Shown piece after piece: positions 19,192 through 28,894 of a stretch of DNA of 64,000 nucleotides. A program made the translations under genes and the position numbers. This DNA comes from Nostoc sp. FACHB-973 (GTDB lineage: Bacteria; Cyanobacteriota; Cyanobacteriia; Cyanobacteriales; Nostocaceae): assembly GCF_014698115.1 (NCBI RefSeq), contig NZ_JACJSJ010000011.1, positions 62,001-126,000 of the forward strand, read 5' to 3'. The number at the start of each line of letters is the position of its first letter. Within the stretch, counting starts at the first letter, position 1. Under the pieces are notes generated by a model that did no database searches, had not been told where the DNA came from, and saw only the letters and a program-made list of their open reading frames with translations.

Positions 19192-19515
19192 TTATGCACC
19201 TAGTGAAGGCTGATCCTTAGTATTTTTGGACATTGTGAGAGTTATGGCTGCTGCATAAGCAATCTCCGCTGCCATTTGATAAGCATGTTTAATACCCGAT
19301 GAAGCGTCCTTAGTTTTAGGAGAAGGAGAGACTTTTTTGCGGCGCGATTCTTGCTTGACATCACCCGCTACAACCGATCGCTGTAATAAGATCCAAGCAT
19401 CTAGATCATCAGAATCATAATCACTTTGAATGAGCGATCGCACTTCGTCTTCAGCTACAATACTCAGATAGCCGGTAGCTAGAGCTTTTTCCACAATTTC
19501 TTTAATTAAAGCCAT
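19192..19515 (-). CDS. Conserved hypothetical small protein
   Basis: A protein of 107 residues from the ATG at 19515 (a TTG at 19527 would add four). It starts MALIKEIVEKALATGYLSIVAEDEVRSL, then an acidic stretch SDYDSDDLDAWILLQ, a basic middle (ESRRKKVSPSPKTK) and a small-residue helix (MAAEIAYAAAITLTM) that is too polar to be a sure membrane segment. I do not recognise the family. HIP1 sites inside the gene suggest long residence in this genome. It stands alone, with long gaps on both sides. Confidence 0.6.
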   Translation of the reverse strand: MALIKEIVEKALATGYLSIVAEDEVRSLIQSDYDSDDLDAWILLQRSVVAGDVKQESRRKKVSPSPKTKDASSGIKHAYQMAAEIAYAAAITLTMSKNTKDQPSLGA

Positions 19516-20907
19516 AATTTGAACCAAGTGTGTGAGTTAAAAGCGATACCTCAATTTCAGCATTACATATTGCTTTGTCAACTTTTCCCTGAAACTCAGA
19601 TACGTTTTAGCTTTCCATAAAATTTATAACAACCAATCCCAAGCACGCATCACCCGCTTGGCTCACCCATTTGGGTGATTTACAAATTTTCAGATATAAG
19701 TAACAGGGAAGAAGATAATTTTTAGCTTTTTGGTTTTCAAGAGAAAGAGGGTGTCATTAAGTATAGTAGATATCAATCTGAATTTAACACGAACCGCAAA
19801 TTTTTTTAGAATTAAGTAACGGTATAAATATCAACAAAAAAGCCGACAAACTGTCATTAGTCATTAGTCATTAGTCATTAGTACCCCTACCTCCCCCATC
19901 TCCCTCATCTCCCCCATCTCCCCCATCTCCCTCATCTCCCCACTCCCCACTCCCCATTCCCTAATTCCCGTAAAAAACTTAGCTGATTTGCCTAATTTTT
20001 ATCAGTAAATAGCCGGAAAATCAACTGATTTAAGAATATTGCACCACTAAAAATAAAATGTGTTATCGTTAAAAACAATTGTAATTAAAAGCCATTCATC
20101 TAATTACAACGATGAATTGGTTGGTCTATAAATCATCCGTGTGCAACATGATTGGAGCAGCATACTCTAGAAATTCGTTGCAAGAAAGCCGTCATAGCAG
20201 TCGGGGAAGCGCTTACTTGTTTGCACCGATGGTTAACTTCAATGTGATGGCTGATGTAGGAGATAATCCACCTTAATTGGATTTTATTTGGGCACAAGTA
20301 CCCATCAAAATCCAACAATATTACATTATCCTGCTAGACAGAGATTGTCTCTGGTCATTAAAAGAGTCTAGTTAAATGTATTTTGTTGTCAAATAGCTTG
20401 TGGGACTGAGTTGTTTTAACACGCTAAAACTGCCTGAGAATAAGTAACCTTCAGGTAAACAACTCTATGCGTAATCGTGTAACAAGCTTTAAAAATTTTT
20501 TGCCCAATAACCAAAACAGTAGCCTATCTCAACCTGCAAATATTCCCATCAGACAATTTAATAGTCTGAGCTTTGGCTCTGCAATGCACTGATGTTGTTT
20601 TGTTAATTCAGCCTAGTGAAAAAGAAACAAAACTTTTATGTAACTTGACTGCTGCAAAAGCTTCTAGTTACCAAGGTAATTGTGCATATCAATTGAGTGT
20701 CCATACCACATCAAAGTTAAAAAATTGCTCACATAGTCAAAGCCAGACTTTGGTTTGTCCAAAAAATCTTGGGAAATATAGTAATACCGCTAATCTAAAT
20801 CAGGTATTAAGACATACCGAGAATACTGGTATGGGCAGGAGATTAGGATACAACCCAAAAAAAGCTTCAAAACTGTCAACAACACTTGATTGAAGAGATA
20901 TGTAACC
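19516..20907. other. Sparse region of 1.4 kb with repeats and possible micro-ORFs
   Basis: It contains TCATTAG repeats (19855-19880) and a C-rich heptad block CTCCCCCAT (19885-19968). Two short plus-strand ORFs with ATG starts are visible, 20112-20276 (54 codons, begins MNWLVYKSS) and 20467-20592 (41 codons, begins MRNRVTSFKN). Neither resembles a family I know, so I do not call them genes. Other frames show nothing convincing. Confidence 0.5.
19855..19968. repeat. TCATTAG and CTCCCCCAT tandem repeats
   Basis: Four TCATTAG units are followed by about ten CTCCC(C/T)CAT units and then CCCCACT units. It is the C-rich arm type of the heptad repeats found throughout the window. Confidence 0.8.
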
Positions 20908-21606
20908 ATGTATAACGACCAATATTTCTCCAAATTGCAGCGCGCCCAAGAACTTTTAGTAACTACCGTGTTAGGAGATATTCCCACACTCATTCTCGGA
21001 CCAAAGTTGCGAAATTTGGTATATCGTACTATTTTTGCCCAAATAGGTAGCCAAGTTTATATTCAAAATGGTGTTGAATTTAACGGTACTTCTTGTATTG
21101 AAATTGGCAGTGGAGTATATATTTTCCAAGGTGTGCGGTTGGATGCTAGAGGACACAAAAATAATAGAATTCATCTAGGAAATAGAGTCGCTATTGAACG
21201 TTACGTTGATATCGGGTGTTTGTCAGATACGTGTATACATATTGATGAAGACACCTTCATTGCTCCCAACGTGTGTATTGAAGGTCCAGGAGACATTAAA
21301 ATTGGCAAACACTGTATGATTGCTGCCCACTCAGGGATATATGCCAATAATCATAATTTTGCCGACCCCATACAACCGATAAAATACCAAGGTGTGACTC
21401 GCAAGGGAATTGTAATTGAGGATGACTGTTGGCTAGGACACGGAGTAACAGTATTAGATGGCGTTACCATCGGTCAAGGCTGTGTGATTGGTGCGGGAGC
21501 AGTTGTCAATAAAGATATTCCTCCTTTCTCCGTTGCTGTAGGCATACCTGCACGAGTCATCAAAAACCGAATCGGGAAGAATTTAGCAACACTTCAGGAG
21601 AAATAG
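20908..21606 (+). CDS. Left-handed beta-helix (hexapeptide) acyltransferase
   Basis: A protein of 232 residues from ATG 20908 (TTG 20890 also possible). Imperfect hexapeptides run from about residue 55 to 215 (IEIGSGVYIFQGVRLD, IHIDEDTFIAPNVCIEG, VTVLDGVTIGQGCVIGAGAVV), forming a left-handed beta-helix with a loop NNHNF typical of the MaaA/NodL/WbbJ group, whose His acts as catalytic base. Such enzymes move acetyl or other acyl groups from acyl-CoA to sugars in polysaccharide or lipid-glycan synthesis. The acceptor is not known. The TAG stop is fused directly to GGGATTGGGG heptads. Confidence 0.88.
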   Translation: MYNDQYFSKLQRAQELLVTTVLGDIPTLILGPKLRNLVYRTIFAQIGSQVYIQNGVEFNGTSCIEIGSGVYIFQGVRLDARGHKNNRIHLGNRVAIERYVDIGCLSDTCIHIDEDTFIAPNVCIEGPGDIKIGKHCMIAAHSGIYANNHNFADPIQPIKYQGVTRKGIVIEDDCWLGHGVTVLDGVTIGQGCVIGAGAVVNKDIPPFSVAVGIPARVIKNRIGKNLATLQEK

Positions 21607-21641
21607 GGGATTGGGGATTGGGGATTGGGGATTGGGGTATG
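21607..21641 (+). repeat. GGGATTG heptads at a stop codon
   Basis: Four to five GGGGATT units start in the base after the acyltransferase TAG stop. A C-rich partner arm (CCCCAGTCCCCAATCCCCA) lies at 21843-21871. Confidence 0.85.
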
Positions 21642-21982
21642 GGAAGTGTTCCCTGTAACCTCTACTTTTTGGGAAACTTATACTGTTAGTTAACGTCACG
21701 AGAATAGCTAGTCTCTGAGTTATTTTTTAGGGACATCTATCAAGTTAGACATGCACGATTCTCAATAAACTTGGGCATTGGGAGTGAGTAGAGACGCGAT
21801 TAATCGCCTCTGTATCATCTTCTTTGCCTCTCATTTACCCGCGTCCCCAGTCCCCAGTCCCCAATCCCCAGAAAGTCGTCTCAAAAAGGGACGAGATGTG
21901 GGTAATATAAAGTAGCTACCTTTTCTGCATGGCAGATACTGAAAGAAAAGCTCTCTTTGTCATACCCGTTGGAGATATTTGT

Positions 21983-22099
21983 ATGGTGACTTTAAAAATC
22001 GCTGTTTATATTGTTGTTGCCTTCTTTGTAGCTATCTTCGTCTTCGGATTTTTGTCGAACGACCCAGCTCGTAACCCCGGCCGTCGGGACTTGGAGTAA
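21983..22099 (+). CDS. psbI: Photosystem II reaction centre protein I
   Basis: A 38-residue single-span membrane protein. The translation begins [19 protein letters not shown] and ends [14 protein letters not shown], which is the strongly conserved PsbI sequence, differing from most homologues mainly at Val2 and a few membrane residues. PsbI lies at the edge of the D1/CP43 side of photosystem II in the thylakoid and helps assembly and stability. GGAG lies 8 bases before the ATG at 21983. The length is exactly as expected. A 12-bp hairpin follows at 22152-22184. The gene was found by reading the sequence, as it is too short for usual ORF cut-offs. Confidence 0.96.
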   Translation: MVTLKIAVYIVVAFFVAIFVFGFLSNDPARNPGRRDLE

Positions 22100-22151
22100 A
22101 AGAGCGATAAATCATCCACAACTTTGGAAGGCGGAAAATACTCAACGCCAC

Positions 22152-22184
22152 GGAAACTTACTAGGCTAAAGTTAGTAAGTTTCC
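22152..22184 (+). terminator. Hairpin downstream of psbI
   Basis: GGAAACTTACTA pairs perfectly with TAGTAAGTTTCC around a 9-base loop. There is no T-run, so it may stabilise or process the short psbI mRNA rather than end transcription. Confidence 0.45.
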
Positions 22185-22280
22185 TGCTCAAAGTAGCAGA
22201 AGGCGACAGTCAGAAGGCAAAATGTATATTCATGCTTTTGTTCGTCATTTGGCTGTTTGTTAGCTCGGTTTTGCCCAAAT

Positions 22281-24881
22281 ATGCTTCATCCAGTTCTGCC
22301 GCCCGATCCGCCTCCTATCCTCGAACCTTTACAAGCTGCCAATCCCATCTCATCTGTTAGTGATACAAAGTCTGCTTCAGGTGTAAAGACTGGGATAGAC
22401 TTAAACACAGACAAATTCAAGAATCGCAACGATTTGGCTCAGTTGGCGATCGCAGGTGACACGAAAAGCGATCCGCGATCGCCAACTGAGAGCGAATCAA
22501 CTCGTCATAAGTTGCTATTCGCCGAAACTCCATCTGTACCCGATCCACCAAAAACTTTCCCCCCAGAATTTTCCTCTGTCACCGCCCCCCCAAGTGCAGC
22601 ACTTCTGGGGCAATCTCTAGAAGTTGGTTATCCCACCCAGCAATTTCAAATTTCTAATTTAGGCGAAAAACAAGATACAAAGGTACAGGGACAGGAAGAC
22701 GCGCAGCTTGAACTATCTCAAGAATTTCAAGAGCGATCGCCAAATCCCAACTCTACTAATGAAGAAAAACAAACCTCATTAGACTCTCCTACCTCTAACT
22801 CTAGTCTGTCCTCCCCGCGTCCCCCCCTCCCCGCGTCCCCTCCTCCTGTTTCTGCATCAAATTCTCAATCAGTACAAAATTTAATACAATTCAAGTCTCG
22901 CAACCCGACAAAGCAACTCTCGGCGCCCATCACCGTAGAATTTTATTCCCAAAGCCAAGCACCAACACCTACGCCACAAGTAGACACCACCAATCAGCCA
23001 CAAGCGCCAGCTACCACAACGCCACCCGCTGCGCCCAGAATTGTGGAAGTGACTTCAGATCGCCAAGAGTACGACGAACAACAGCGGATTATTACGGCTG
23101 TTGGTAATGTAGTTGTCCGATTTGATGGAGCGGTAGTGGATGCCGATCGCTTGCAAGTGAATTTAAATAACTTGATTGCTGCGGGAGAAGGTAATGTAAC
23201 TCTCACACGGGGCGACCAGGTACTGCGGGGACAACGTTTTACCTATAATTTTGTTCAAGATAGCGGCGAAATGTTAAACGGTAGGGGAGAAATTTATTTA
23301 CCCTCAACCGATACAGATTTTGCCTTCTCATCCACAGATATAAGAGCTGGTGGAGTACCAAAACGTCCACCAAGCGATCGCGTTATAGCCAATCAGCCGC
23401 TTTCAGGAGTCAGCAGTCCTGGAGGAATTAATGTCACAGTTGGTGGTGGTCAAGCAGAAGCTACCAACATTGCGCCCCCCATAGCTGGCGGTTCAGTCAA
23501 GCGGGTGAGATTTGAAGCCCAACAGATTGACTTCTATCCCCAAGGCTGGCAAGCAAGGGATGTCCGCATTACCAATGACCCTTTTTCACCCCCAGAACTA
23601 GAGTTACGTGCAGATAAAGTCACTTTGACGCGGGAATCACCCTTGGTAGACCGCATCCGGACACAGAGTCAGCGTTTGGTATTAGATCAAAGCATCTCCT
23701 TACCAATTCCGGTGGATGAGCAGAAAATTGACCGCCGGGAGCGCGACGTTACACCCTTTATAGTCTCTCCTGGCTATGATGGAGAAGACCGGGGTGGTTT
23801 CTATGTTCAGCGTGGCTTTCAAGTCATCGATACAGAGCAGACACGCTGGACAATAACGCCCCAGTTCTTAGTACAGAAAGCTGTGCAAGGAACGGATAAC
23901 TTAGGCGCACTGTTTGGCGTCAAAACAAAGATAAATTCTGTTTTAAGCCCACGAACTATACTTCAGGGTACTGGAGAGTTAAGCAGTTTTGACCTGAACA
24001 ATGTGGAAGACAGTTTCCGGGCGAATTTCGCATTGCGCCAAAAAATAGGCGATCGCCTTCCTCATCTATTGAATGTGCAATATAATTACCGCGATCGTCT
24101 CTACAACGGTACCCTTGGCTTTCAAACCGTCCAGAGTAGTTTTGGTGGTCTAATTACCTCTCCTGTGATTCCTTTAGGGAAAAGTGGCATCAACCTCAGC
24201 TATCAAGCAAGTGCCCAGTATATCGATGCCAACACCGATCGCCCAGATTTACTAGAACTGGGGCGGCAAAACGATCGCATTTCACTAGGCCGCCTACAAG
24301 GCAGTGCTGCCCTCAGTACTGGGTTTTTACTCTGGCAGGGAAAACCATTACCACCCACAGCCAACGAGGGATTACGATACACAGCTAGCCCTGTAGTTCC
24401 TTACTTGCAAGCGGTTACTGGACTCACAGGCACCAGCAGTTATTATACCAATGGAGATAGCCAAAGCACCCTAACTGGTACAATTGGTTTACAAGGGCAG
24501 ATTGGTCATTTTTCTCGACCTTTTTTAGACTATACCGCCTTTAACATTACTTACTCTCAAGGTTTAAATAACGGATTATCGCCTTTTTTATTCGATCGCT
24601 CCGTTGATAACAAAGTCTTAAGTGCTGGAATTACACAGCAAATCTACGGCCCTCTGCGCTTAGGATTTCAAACATCAATTAACTTAGATACAGGTAAAGA
24701 ATCCAGCACTGACTACATTGTGGAATACAGCCGCCGCACCTACGGCATCACCTTGCGTTACAATCCGGTACTGGAATTCGGTGCTTTCAGCATCCGAATT
24801 AGTGATTTTAACTGGAATGGCGGTGCAGATCCATTTTCTGAAGTTAAGCCAGTAGTCGGTGGTGTCCAACAGAACTATTAG
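22281..24881 (+). CDS. DUF3769 outer-membrane (LptD-like) protein
   Basis: A protein of 866 residues from ATG 22281 (MLHPVLPPDPPPILEP). Residues about 10-260 are low-complexity and proline/serine rich. Residues about 265-365 match the OstA/LptA periplasmic fold (DRQEYDEQQRIITAVGNVVVRFDG). The C-terminal 400 residues are beta-strand rich and end in an aromatic-poor barrel-like pattern, as in the DUF3769 family, the cyanobacterial counterpart of LptD, which places lipopolysaccharide in the outer membrane. No clear signal peptide is visible from this start; an upstream hydrophobic stretch in another frame (about 22230) makes a frameshift or misread start possible. Residues near 180-190 are encoded by a CCCCGCGTCCCC repeat. 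Confidence 0.82.
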   Translation: MLHPVLPPDPPPILEPLQAANPISSVSDTKSASGVKTGIDLNTDKFKNRNDLAQLAIAGDTKSDPRSPTESESTRHKLLFAETPSVPDPPKTFPPEFSSVTAPPSAALLGQSLEVGYPTQQFQISNLGEKQDTKVQGQEDAQLELSQEFQERSPNPNSTNEEKQTSLDSPTSNSSLSSPRPPLPASPPPVSASNSQSVQNLIQFKSRNPTKQLSAPITVEFYSQSQAPTPTPQVDTTNQPQAPATTTPPAAPRIVEVTSDRQEYDEQQRIITAVGNVVVRFDGAVVDADRLQVNLNNLIAAGEGNVTLTRGDQVLRGQRFTYNFVQDSGEMLNGRGEIYLPSTDTDFAFSSTDIRAGGVPKRPPSDRVIANQPLSGVSSPGGINVTVGGGQAEATNIAPPIAGGSVKRVRFEAQQIDFYPQGWQARDVRITNDPFSPPELELRADKVTLTRESPLVDRIRTQSQRLVLDQSISLPIPVDEQKIDRRERDVTPFIVSPGYDGEDRGGFYVQRGFQVIDTEQTRWTITPQFLVQKAVQGTDNLGALFGVKTKINSVLSPRTILQGTGELSSFDLNNVEDSFRANFALRQKIGDRLPHLLNVQYNYRDRLYNGTLGFQTVQSSFGGLITSPVIPLGKSGINLSYQASAQYIDANTDRPDLLELGRQNDRISLGRLQGSAALSTGFLLWQGKPLPPTANEGLRYTASPVVPYLQAVTGLTGTSSYYTNGDSQSTLTGTIGLQGQIGHFSRPFLDYTAFNITYSQGLNNGLSPFLFDRSVDNKVLSAGITQQIYGPLRLGFQTSINLDTGKESSTDYIVEYSRRTYGITLRYNPVLEFGAFSIRISDFNWNGGADPFSEVKPVVGGVQQNY

Positions 24882-25337
24882 TCAAAATCGCTCCAAACTT
24901 AATTTTTGCTCTGGAATTTTTGATATTTCTGCAATTAATGGTACAATTATACTACTCAATGCAGAATTCAATGCTCATCCTAGTCAGGCGGAAGTGGCGA
25001 GCGGCATATTTAATGCTGTTCAAAGCGATCGCTTGGCTTTTATGCTAGAAATGACTAAAAAGTAAGAATTCAGAATTCAGAATTCAGGAGTCAGGAGTCA
25101 GGAGTCAGAATTGAATTTGTAACTTCTGGTAGATGAATACAATGGTAAAACACCATCCCCAATTTTCAATTTTGTGGTGCTTCTAGGTGGCGAATCCCAA
25201 TCCTCAAGAACAGTGATTCTGAATTCTGTATTCTGAATTCTGTATTCTTCTTCAAACATATTTAGATATTAATTGGCGCTACATAGAAAAACGCCCTCTA
25301 TTTCAATCAGCACTTTTTGCAGTCAGGAGTAATTTTA
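24882..25337. other. Gap with AATTCAG foldback and a possible gene remnant
   Basis: Bases 24882-25065 hold an open frame without an in-frame ATG that ends SDRLAFMLEMTKK; it may be the tail of a lost gene. Then come AATTCAG/AGGAGTC repeats (25068-25113) and their mirrored copy TTCTGAATTCTGTATTCTTCTTC (25217-25258). Confidence 0.5.
25068..25258. repeat. AATTCAG foldback pair
   Basis: Left arm: GAATTCAGAATTCAGGAGTCAG units. Right arm: CTGAATTCTGTATTC units ending TTCTTCAAAC. The arms are mirror images, so the 190-base segment can fold on itself. The right-end sequence reads GAAGAAGAATACAGAA on the opposite strand, as at the stop codons at 54118 and 54528. Confidence 0.7.
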
Positions 25338-25907
25338 ATGAACAGCTGCGTTTTAATGGCGGAAATTGTTAACGAGCCGCAACTGCGGTACACAGCGGAT
25401 AATCTGGGAGTCACGGAAATGCTGGTACAGTTTCCCAATTCTCAGAAACCAGAAGATCCGCCAGCTACCCTAAAAGTAGTTGGTTGGGGGAATTTAGCAA
25501 CAGAAATTCAGCAAAACTATCACCAAGGCGATCGTGTTATCTTGGTAGGACGTTTAGGTATGACTACTGTTGAGCGTCAAGAAGGTTTTAAAGAAAAACG
25601 CGCTGAATTAACAGTACAACAAATTCAATCTGTTGGAGGTAGTTTTAATACTACATCCTTTTCGGCAAACGTAACTCCATCATTCACCGAAACATCTCCA
25701 CGACAACCATCAGCATCTCGTCCGCCGGAGACAAATATTCCCACTTATGAGTCACAACGTCCAGTACCTACCCCAGCGACAAGTCCCGTTAACGTTACTC
25801 CCCCAGCGACAAGTTACGAACCCGTACCCCAACCTGCAAATTACGAACGAACCACCTACCCAGCGGTGAAACAAGAAGAACCAGATCCGGATGATATTCC
25901 GTTCTAA
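25338..25907 (+). CDS. ssb: Single-stranded DNA-binding protein
   Basis: A protein of 189 residues from ATG 25338 (MNSCVLMAEIVNEPQLRYT). Residues 1-105 form the OB fold (TLKVVGWGNLATEI, DRVILVGRLGMTT). A proline/threonine-rich linker follows, and the tail ends PDPDDIPF, the acidic tip that docks replication and repair proteins such as PriA, RecQ and RecO. It coats single-stranded DNA during replication, repair and recombination. Cyanobacteria often carry two SSB versions; whether this is the essential one is unclear. A strong hairpin terminator follows. Confidence 0.93.
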   Translation: MNSCVLMAEIVNEPQLRYTADNLGVTEMLVQFPNSQKPEDPPATLKVVGWGNLATEIQQNYHQGDRVILVGRLGMTTVERQEGFKEKRAELTVQQIQSVGGSFNTTSFSANVTPSFTETSPRQPSASRPPETNIPTYESQRPVPTPATSPVNVTPPATSYEPVPQPANYERTTYPAVKQEEPDPDDIPF

Positions 25908-25992
25908 AGTTGGTAGTTTAGCCTGTCTTCAATTTGCTATATTTGTATCATTTTTTTCGTGAAATGGTATGAGTCGAAGAGATTCCCAGAAC

Positions 25993-26030
25993 TAAAGTCG
26001 AGGGGAGTGTTACTACTCCTCTCGACTTTA
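25993..26030 (+). terminator. Terminator hairpin after ssb
   Basis: TAAAGTCGAGGGGAGT pairs with ACTCCTCTCGACTTTA (one G-T) around a 6-base loop, followed by ACTTTTATC. Confidence 0.65.
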
Positions 26031-26330
26031 ACTTTTATCGTGCCCCCAAATGGCGTATTTGTATTACTGCACTCGATAATATTTTAAACATCATCAAGTG
26101 CTTGCTAGAGGCGATCGCTACTATAGCGTTTCCCGACAAACGTGAGGTACACCTGTAGGGGCACGGCAGTGCCGTGCCCCTACACCTGGCGATATAATGT
26201 TGTACAGCATCTGAATGGGAACCGCTACTACATCTTTCAACTATCAAACATTACCCCATAGCGGCATAATATCACTCATGACATAGACCATTAAGCCCCT
26301 TAGACAAGTCTATTGCATCTACACATTTGG
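26031..26330. other. Gap with palindrome
   Basis: No gene seen. A 29-base palindrome of the GGGGCACGGCAG/CTGCCGTGCCCC class lies at 26155-26183. Confidence 0.6.
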
Positions 26331-26576
26331 TTACATCTTACCGTGTTGCATTACTTCTTGTAGGTGGTGGCGAATTTCTTTTGCTTGCTCAATATCAGAT
26401 TGCCGCAATTTTTGGAACAACTCTACACAAGGTTGGGAACCAACTTGTTGTGCATCTTTAATGTAAGTATCGTAAGCTTTAACAGCTTCAGCCTTGTTAT
26501 GCAATACGGTGACAAAATCGTACTCCAAATTGCTAATTGGTTCTTGAGACTGTCCATTACCTGTATTTTTAGCCAT
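26331..26576 (-). CDS. Small helical hypothetical protein
   Basis: An 81-residue protein, mostly predictable as two long helices (NLEYDFVTVLHNKAEAVKAYDTYI and CVELFQKLRQSDIEQAKEIRHHLQEVM). The spacing of Glu and His resembles half of a four-helix ferritin-like bundle, so metal binding is possible but not shown. AAGAGGTTC lies before the ATG at 26576 and is a fair ribosome site. It stands alone between repeat-rich gaps. Family not recognised with certainty. Confidence 0.65.
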   Translation of the reverse strand: MAKNTGNGQSQEPISNLEYDFVTVLHNKAEAVKAYDTYIKDAQQVGSQPCVELFQKLRQSDIEQAKEIRHHLQEVMQHGKM

Positions 26577-26699
26577 TGTTTGAACCTCTTTGTAGGATTT
26601 CTAATTAACTTTATACTCACCCTAAAAGAGCAATTCATCTTCCAAAAAGAGTATACTTGAATACGTCGGAAGTACGTTATAAGGGTAGTTTATATTAAT

Positions 26700-26775
26700 T
26701 CGTATTTGTCATTTGTCATTGGTTATTTCTCTTCCATCTTCCTCATCCCCCACTCCCCACTCCCCACTCCCTAGT
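26700..26775. repeat. TCATTGG and CCCCACT repeats
   Basis: GTCATTTGTCATTGGTTATTTCTC precedes CCCCACTCCCCACTCCCCACTCCC. The GGTTATT spacer is the same as in the foldback blocks at 43447 and 52283. Confidence 0.7.
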
Positions 26776-26786
26776 TTCATAGCAAT

Positions 26787-27335
26787 TTATCCAAGAGGTT
26801 GATTTTCATCACATTGACGTGAATACTGGAATTCCAGATCCTTTTGTCGTTCCCTACCTCCTTTATAGACAATAGGACACAACTTAGTGTTAGCACTCAT
26901 ACAATCCATGTGCGGCGTTTTAGCACAGACTACCAATAACCCACCCAGAATAAACAATAAGCCGCAAATTGCAGCTGTCTGAAAGGAAGAAATCTCTAAT
27001 ACTCCGTGAACTACTATTTCTCGGAGAACAGAAACAATTGTTACCTCAACTGCTACTCCCACAGAAATACTGTGTTCTTGTAAGTAGACCATTAATAGTC
27101 GAAATAACTCGACTAAAATCAACACGAATAGTATTTTTGCAGTCACATGTTTATAGTCTAATGGCTGCGTGAGGGCAATACCTATCCCCCACAATTGGAT
27201 CAGCATGACGGCGAACAAACCCAAACACAAGACAATCACAATTAAGTCTTGGAAGGCTTCCATGTTGCGAACTATTGAGTGGCGATCTAGCCAGCGATCG
27301 CAAAATAAAAATCGACTCTTCAGGCGCTTTTGCAT
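26787..27335 (-). CDS. PsiE-like phosphate-starvation family membrane protein
   Basis: A 182-residue integral membrane protein with four predicted spans (about residues 28-50, 65-83, 92-112 and 118-138), matching the PsiE family. The name comes from a phosphate-starvation-inducible Escherichia coli gene of unknown function. The C-terminal 45 residues are soluble, cysteine-containing (HMDCMSANTKLCPIVY) and not typical of the family. No Pho box was identified upstream. The start is taken at 27335. Confidence 0.8.
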   Translation of the reverse strand: MQKRLKSRFLFCDRWLDRHSIVRNMEAFQDLIVIVLCLGLFAVMLIQLWGIGIALTQPLDYKHVTAKILFVLILVELFRLLMVYLQEHSISVGVAVEVTIVSVLREIVVHGVLEISSFQTAAICGLLFILGGLLVVCAKTPHMDCMSANTKLCPIVYKGGRERQKDLEFQYSRQCDENQPLG

Positions 27336-27697
27336 GTACGTTTCATTCCTATCAGGACAACTTCAGACAACACCAGCGAGTCAACCCAATAGTTTTATGT
27401 TACGCAATATTAAACTTTTATGCCTCAGGGAGGTTGATAATTTATCAGTTACAGCAGAATTCATAATTCAAGAGTCAAAATTTATAAGGAATCTAGTAAG
27501 ATTGGTATATTGACTCATCAACATATTCTCGTGATTCGTTAACTATTCTGACCCCTGAATTATTACAGCGTATTTCAAGGAAAGTGAAGTACACAACCAA
27601 AATCTCAAACCCTCGTGTAAAGGCTGTTTTCATTCTGTTAGCACCGCGGGGTGTAGCCCATTCTGAATTATAAATTCTTATGTTCACTACTCACTAT
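27336..27697. other. Gap with repeat fragments
   Basis: No supportable gene. It holds a CACCGCGGGGTGTAGCCCATT unit (27641-27662), whose reverse complement occurs just after the Uma2 gene (33121-33141), plus degenerate AATTC units. Confidence 0.5.
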
Positions 27698-28633
27698 TCA
27701 TCGATTTAAGTTTTGTGCTTGCTGCAACAATTGTTCGGCATTTTTTGCCCATTGAGAATTACCCTGAGCCTTGTATAAATCTCTGGCAAATTGCAATACT
27801 TGTACAGCATCGCTATATTGTTGTAACTGCATAAAAACTAACCCAGCGCCATAATAAGCGTTGGGATAGTTAGAGTTAGCTTCGGCTGATTTCCTAAAAG
27901 CCTCTAACGCTTCTTGTAATTTGCGTTGATTAAACGAAATTGAACCAAGATTATAATAAGCTTCTGGATATTTGGGATTAATTTTTACCGCTTGATTAAA
28001 AGCATCTCTAGCTTGATCGAGTTTGCCTTGTTGCAGATAACACATCCCGATATGATAAGGAGGTTCTGGTGCATTTTTGCTATATTGTATGGCTTTTTTA
28101 AAAGATGCGATCGCCCGATCGCAATCTCGTTTTTGTTCTCGCAGCAAACCTAAGTTATAGTGAGCAAATCCTAGTTTGGGATCGAGTTCTAACGCATGTA
28201 GCAAGTAATCGTTTGCTAACTCTAAATTATTGCCTTCTAACAATGCACCGCCTAAATTAGCAAAAGCTGGAGCAAATTTAGGATCGGCTTGCGTCGCTCG
28301 ATAAAATGCATCCGCAGAGGGTTGTAATTGTCCCGTTTGTCGTAATGCTAGCCCTAAGTTATAGTGGGCTGCTGCTAATGTCGGATCTAATTGACTTGCT
28401 TGTTTAAAAGCAGCGATCGCATCTTGGACTTTTCCCGCCTGAATTGCTTGTAAGCCTTGGTTTAACCAGTCTACAGCAGTTCGACTATTAGATTGTGCCA
28501 GCTTTGAAGGAAGAGGAGCAGGGGAAGCAGGGGGAGAGGGGGGCAAGATGATACCTACTAATATCAAACTGACTAAAGTTGCTATGGGATATTTATAGGG
28601 TGATAATCTCATGGATTTTCTCAATCGGGACAA
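27698..28633 (-). CDS. Exported TPR-repeat protein
   Basis: A 311-residue protein with an N-terminal hydrophobic segment (residues 14-30) and then seven tetratricopeptide repeats (about 50-300), each with the pattern A-x-YNLG-x-A(L/V)-x-P, for example AAAHYNLGLALRQTGQLQPSADAF. TPRs mediate protein-protein contacts; the export signal places it in the periplasm or lumen. Residues 30-45 (PPSPPASPAPLPSKL) are encoded by an intergenic-type GCAGGGG repeat (28509-28545). Partners are unknown. Confidence 0.9.
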   Translation of the reverse strand: MSRLRKSMRLSPYKYPIATLVSLILVGIILPPSPPASPAPLPSKLAQSNSRTAVDWLNQGLQAIQAGKVQDAIAAFKQASQLDPTLAAAHYNLGLALRQTGQLQPSADAFYRATQADPKFAPAFANLGGALLEGNNLELANDYLLHALELDPKLGFAHYNLGLLREQKRDCDRAIASFKKAIQYSKNAPEPPYHIGMCYLQQGKLDQARDAFNQAVKINPKYPEAYYNLGSISFNQRKLQEALEAFRKSAEANSNYPNAYYGAGLVFMQLQQYSDAVQVLQFARDLYKAQGNSQWAKNAEQLLQQAQNLNR

Positions 28634-28894
28634 TTTTCAGTTACGTTTACTTCACAAAAAGTTTGGTGAATGCTGAAGTTTTTTACAAAACTTGTTGATT
28701 GAGTATTAAACTTTGTGTTGCTTAACTTTTCTTAAGATAAATCTTACAACAGGCTACAATTTTTTTAACTTTGGATTAAAGGTAGGATAATAACAAATTA
28801 AAGAAGGGGTAATTTTGACTCCAGAGAACCATTTTTTATCCCTGATATACATAGCGTAATGCGGTTGGGAATCAATTACCGCAAGGGAGGTTTT

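Noticed and set aside
19885..19968. CRISPR-like tandem repeats
   Set aside because: Units are 7-9 bases with no unique spacers; these are simple heptad arrays, as are all similar blocks in the window.
24859..25065. Open frame overlapping the end of the DUF3769 gene
   Set aside because: No in-frame ATG, and its first part overlaps the DUF3769 gene; the tail may be a remnant but cannot be assigned.
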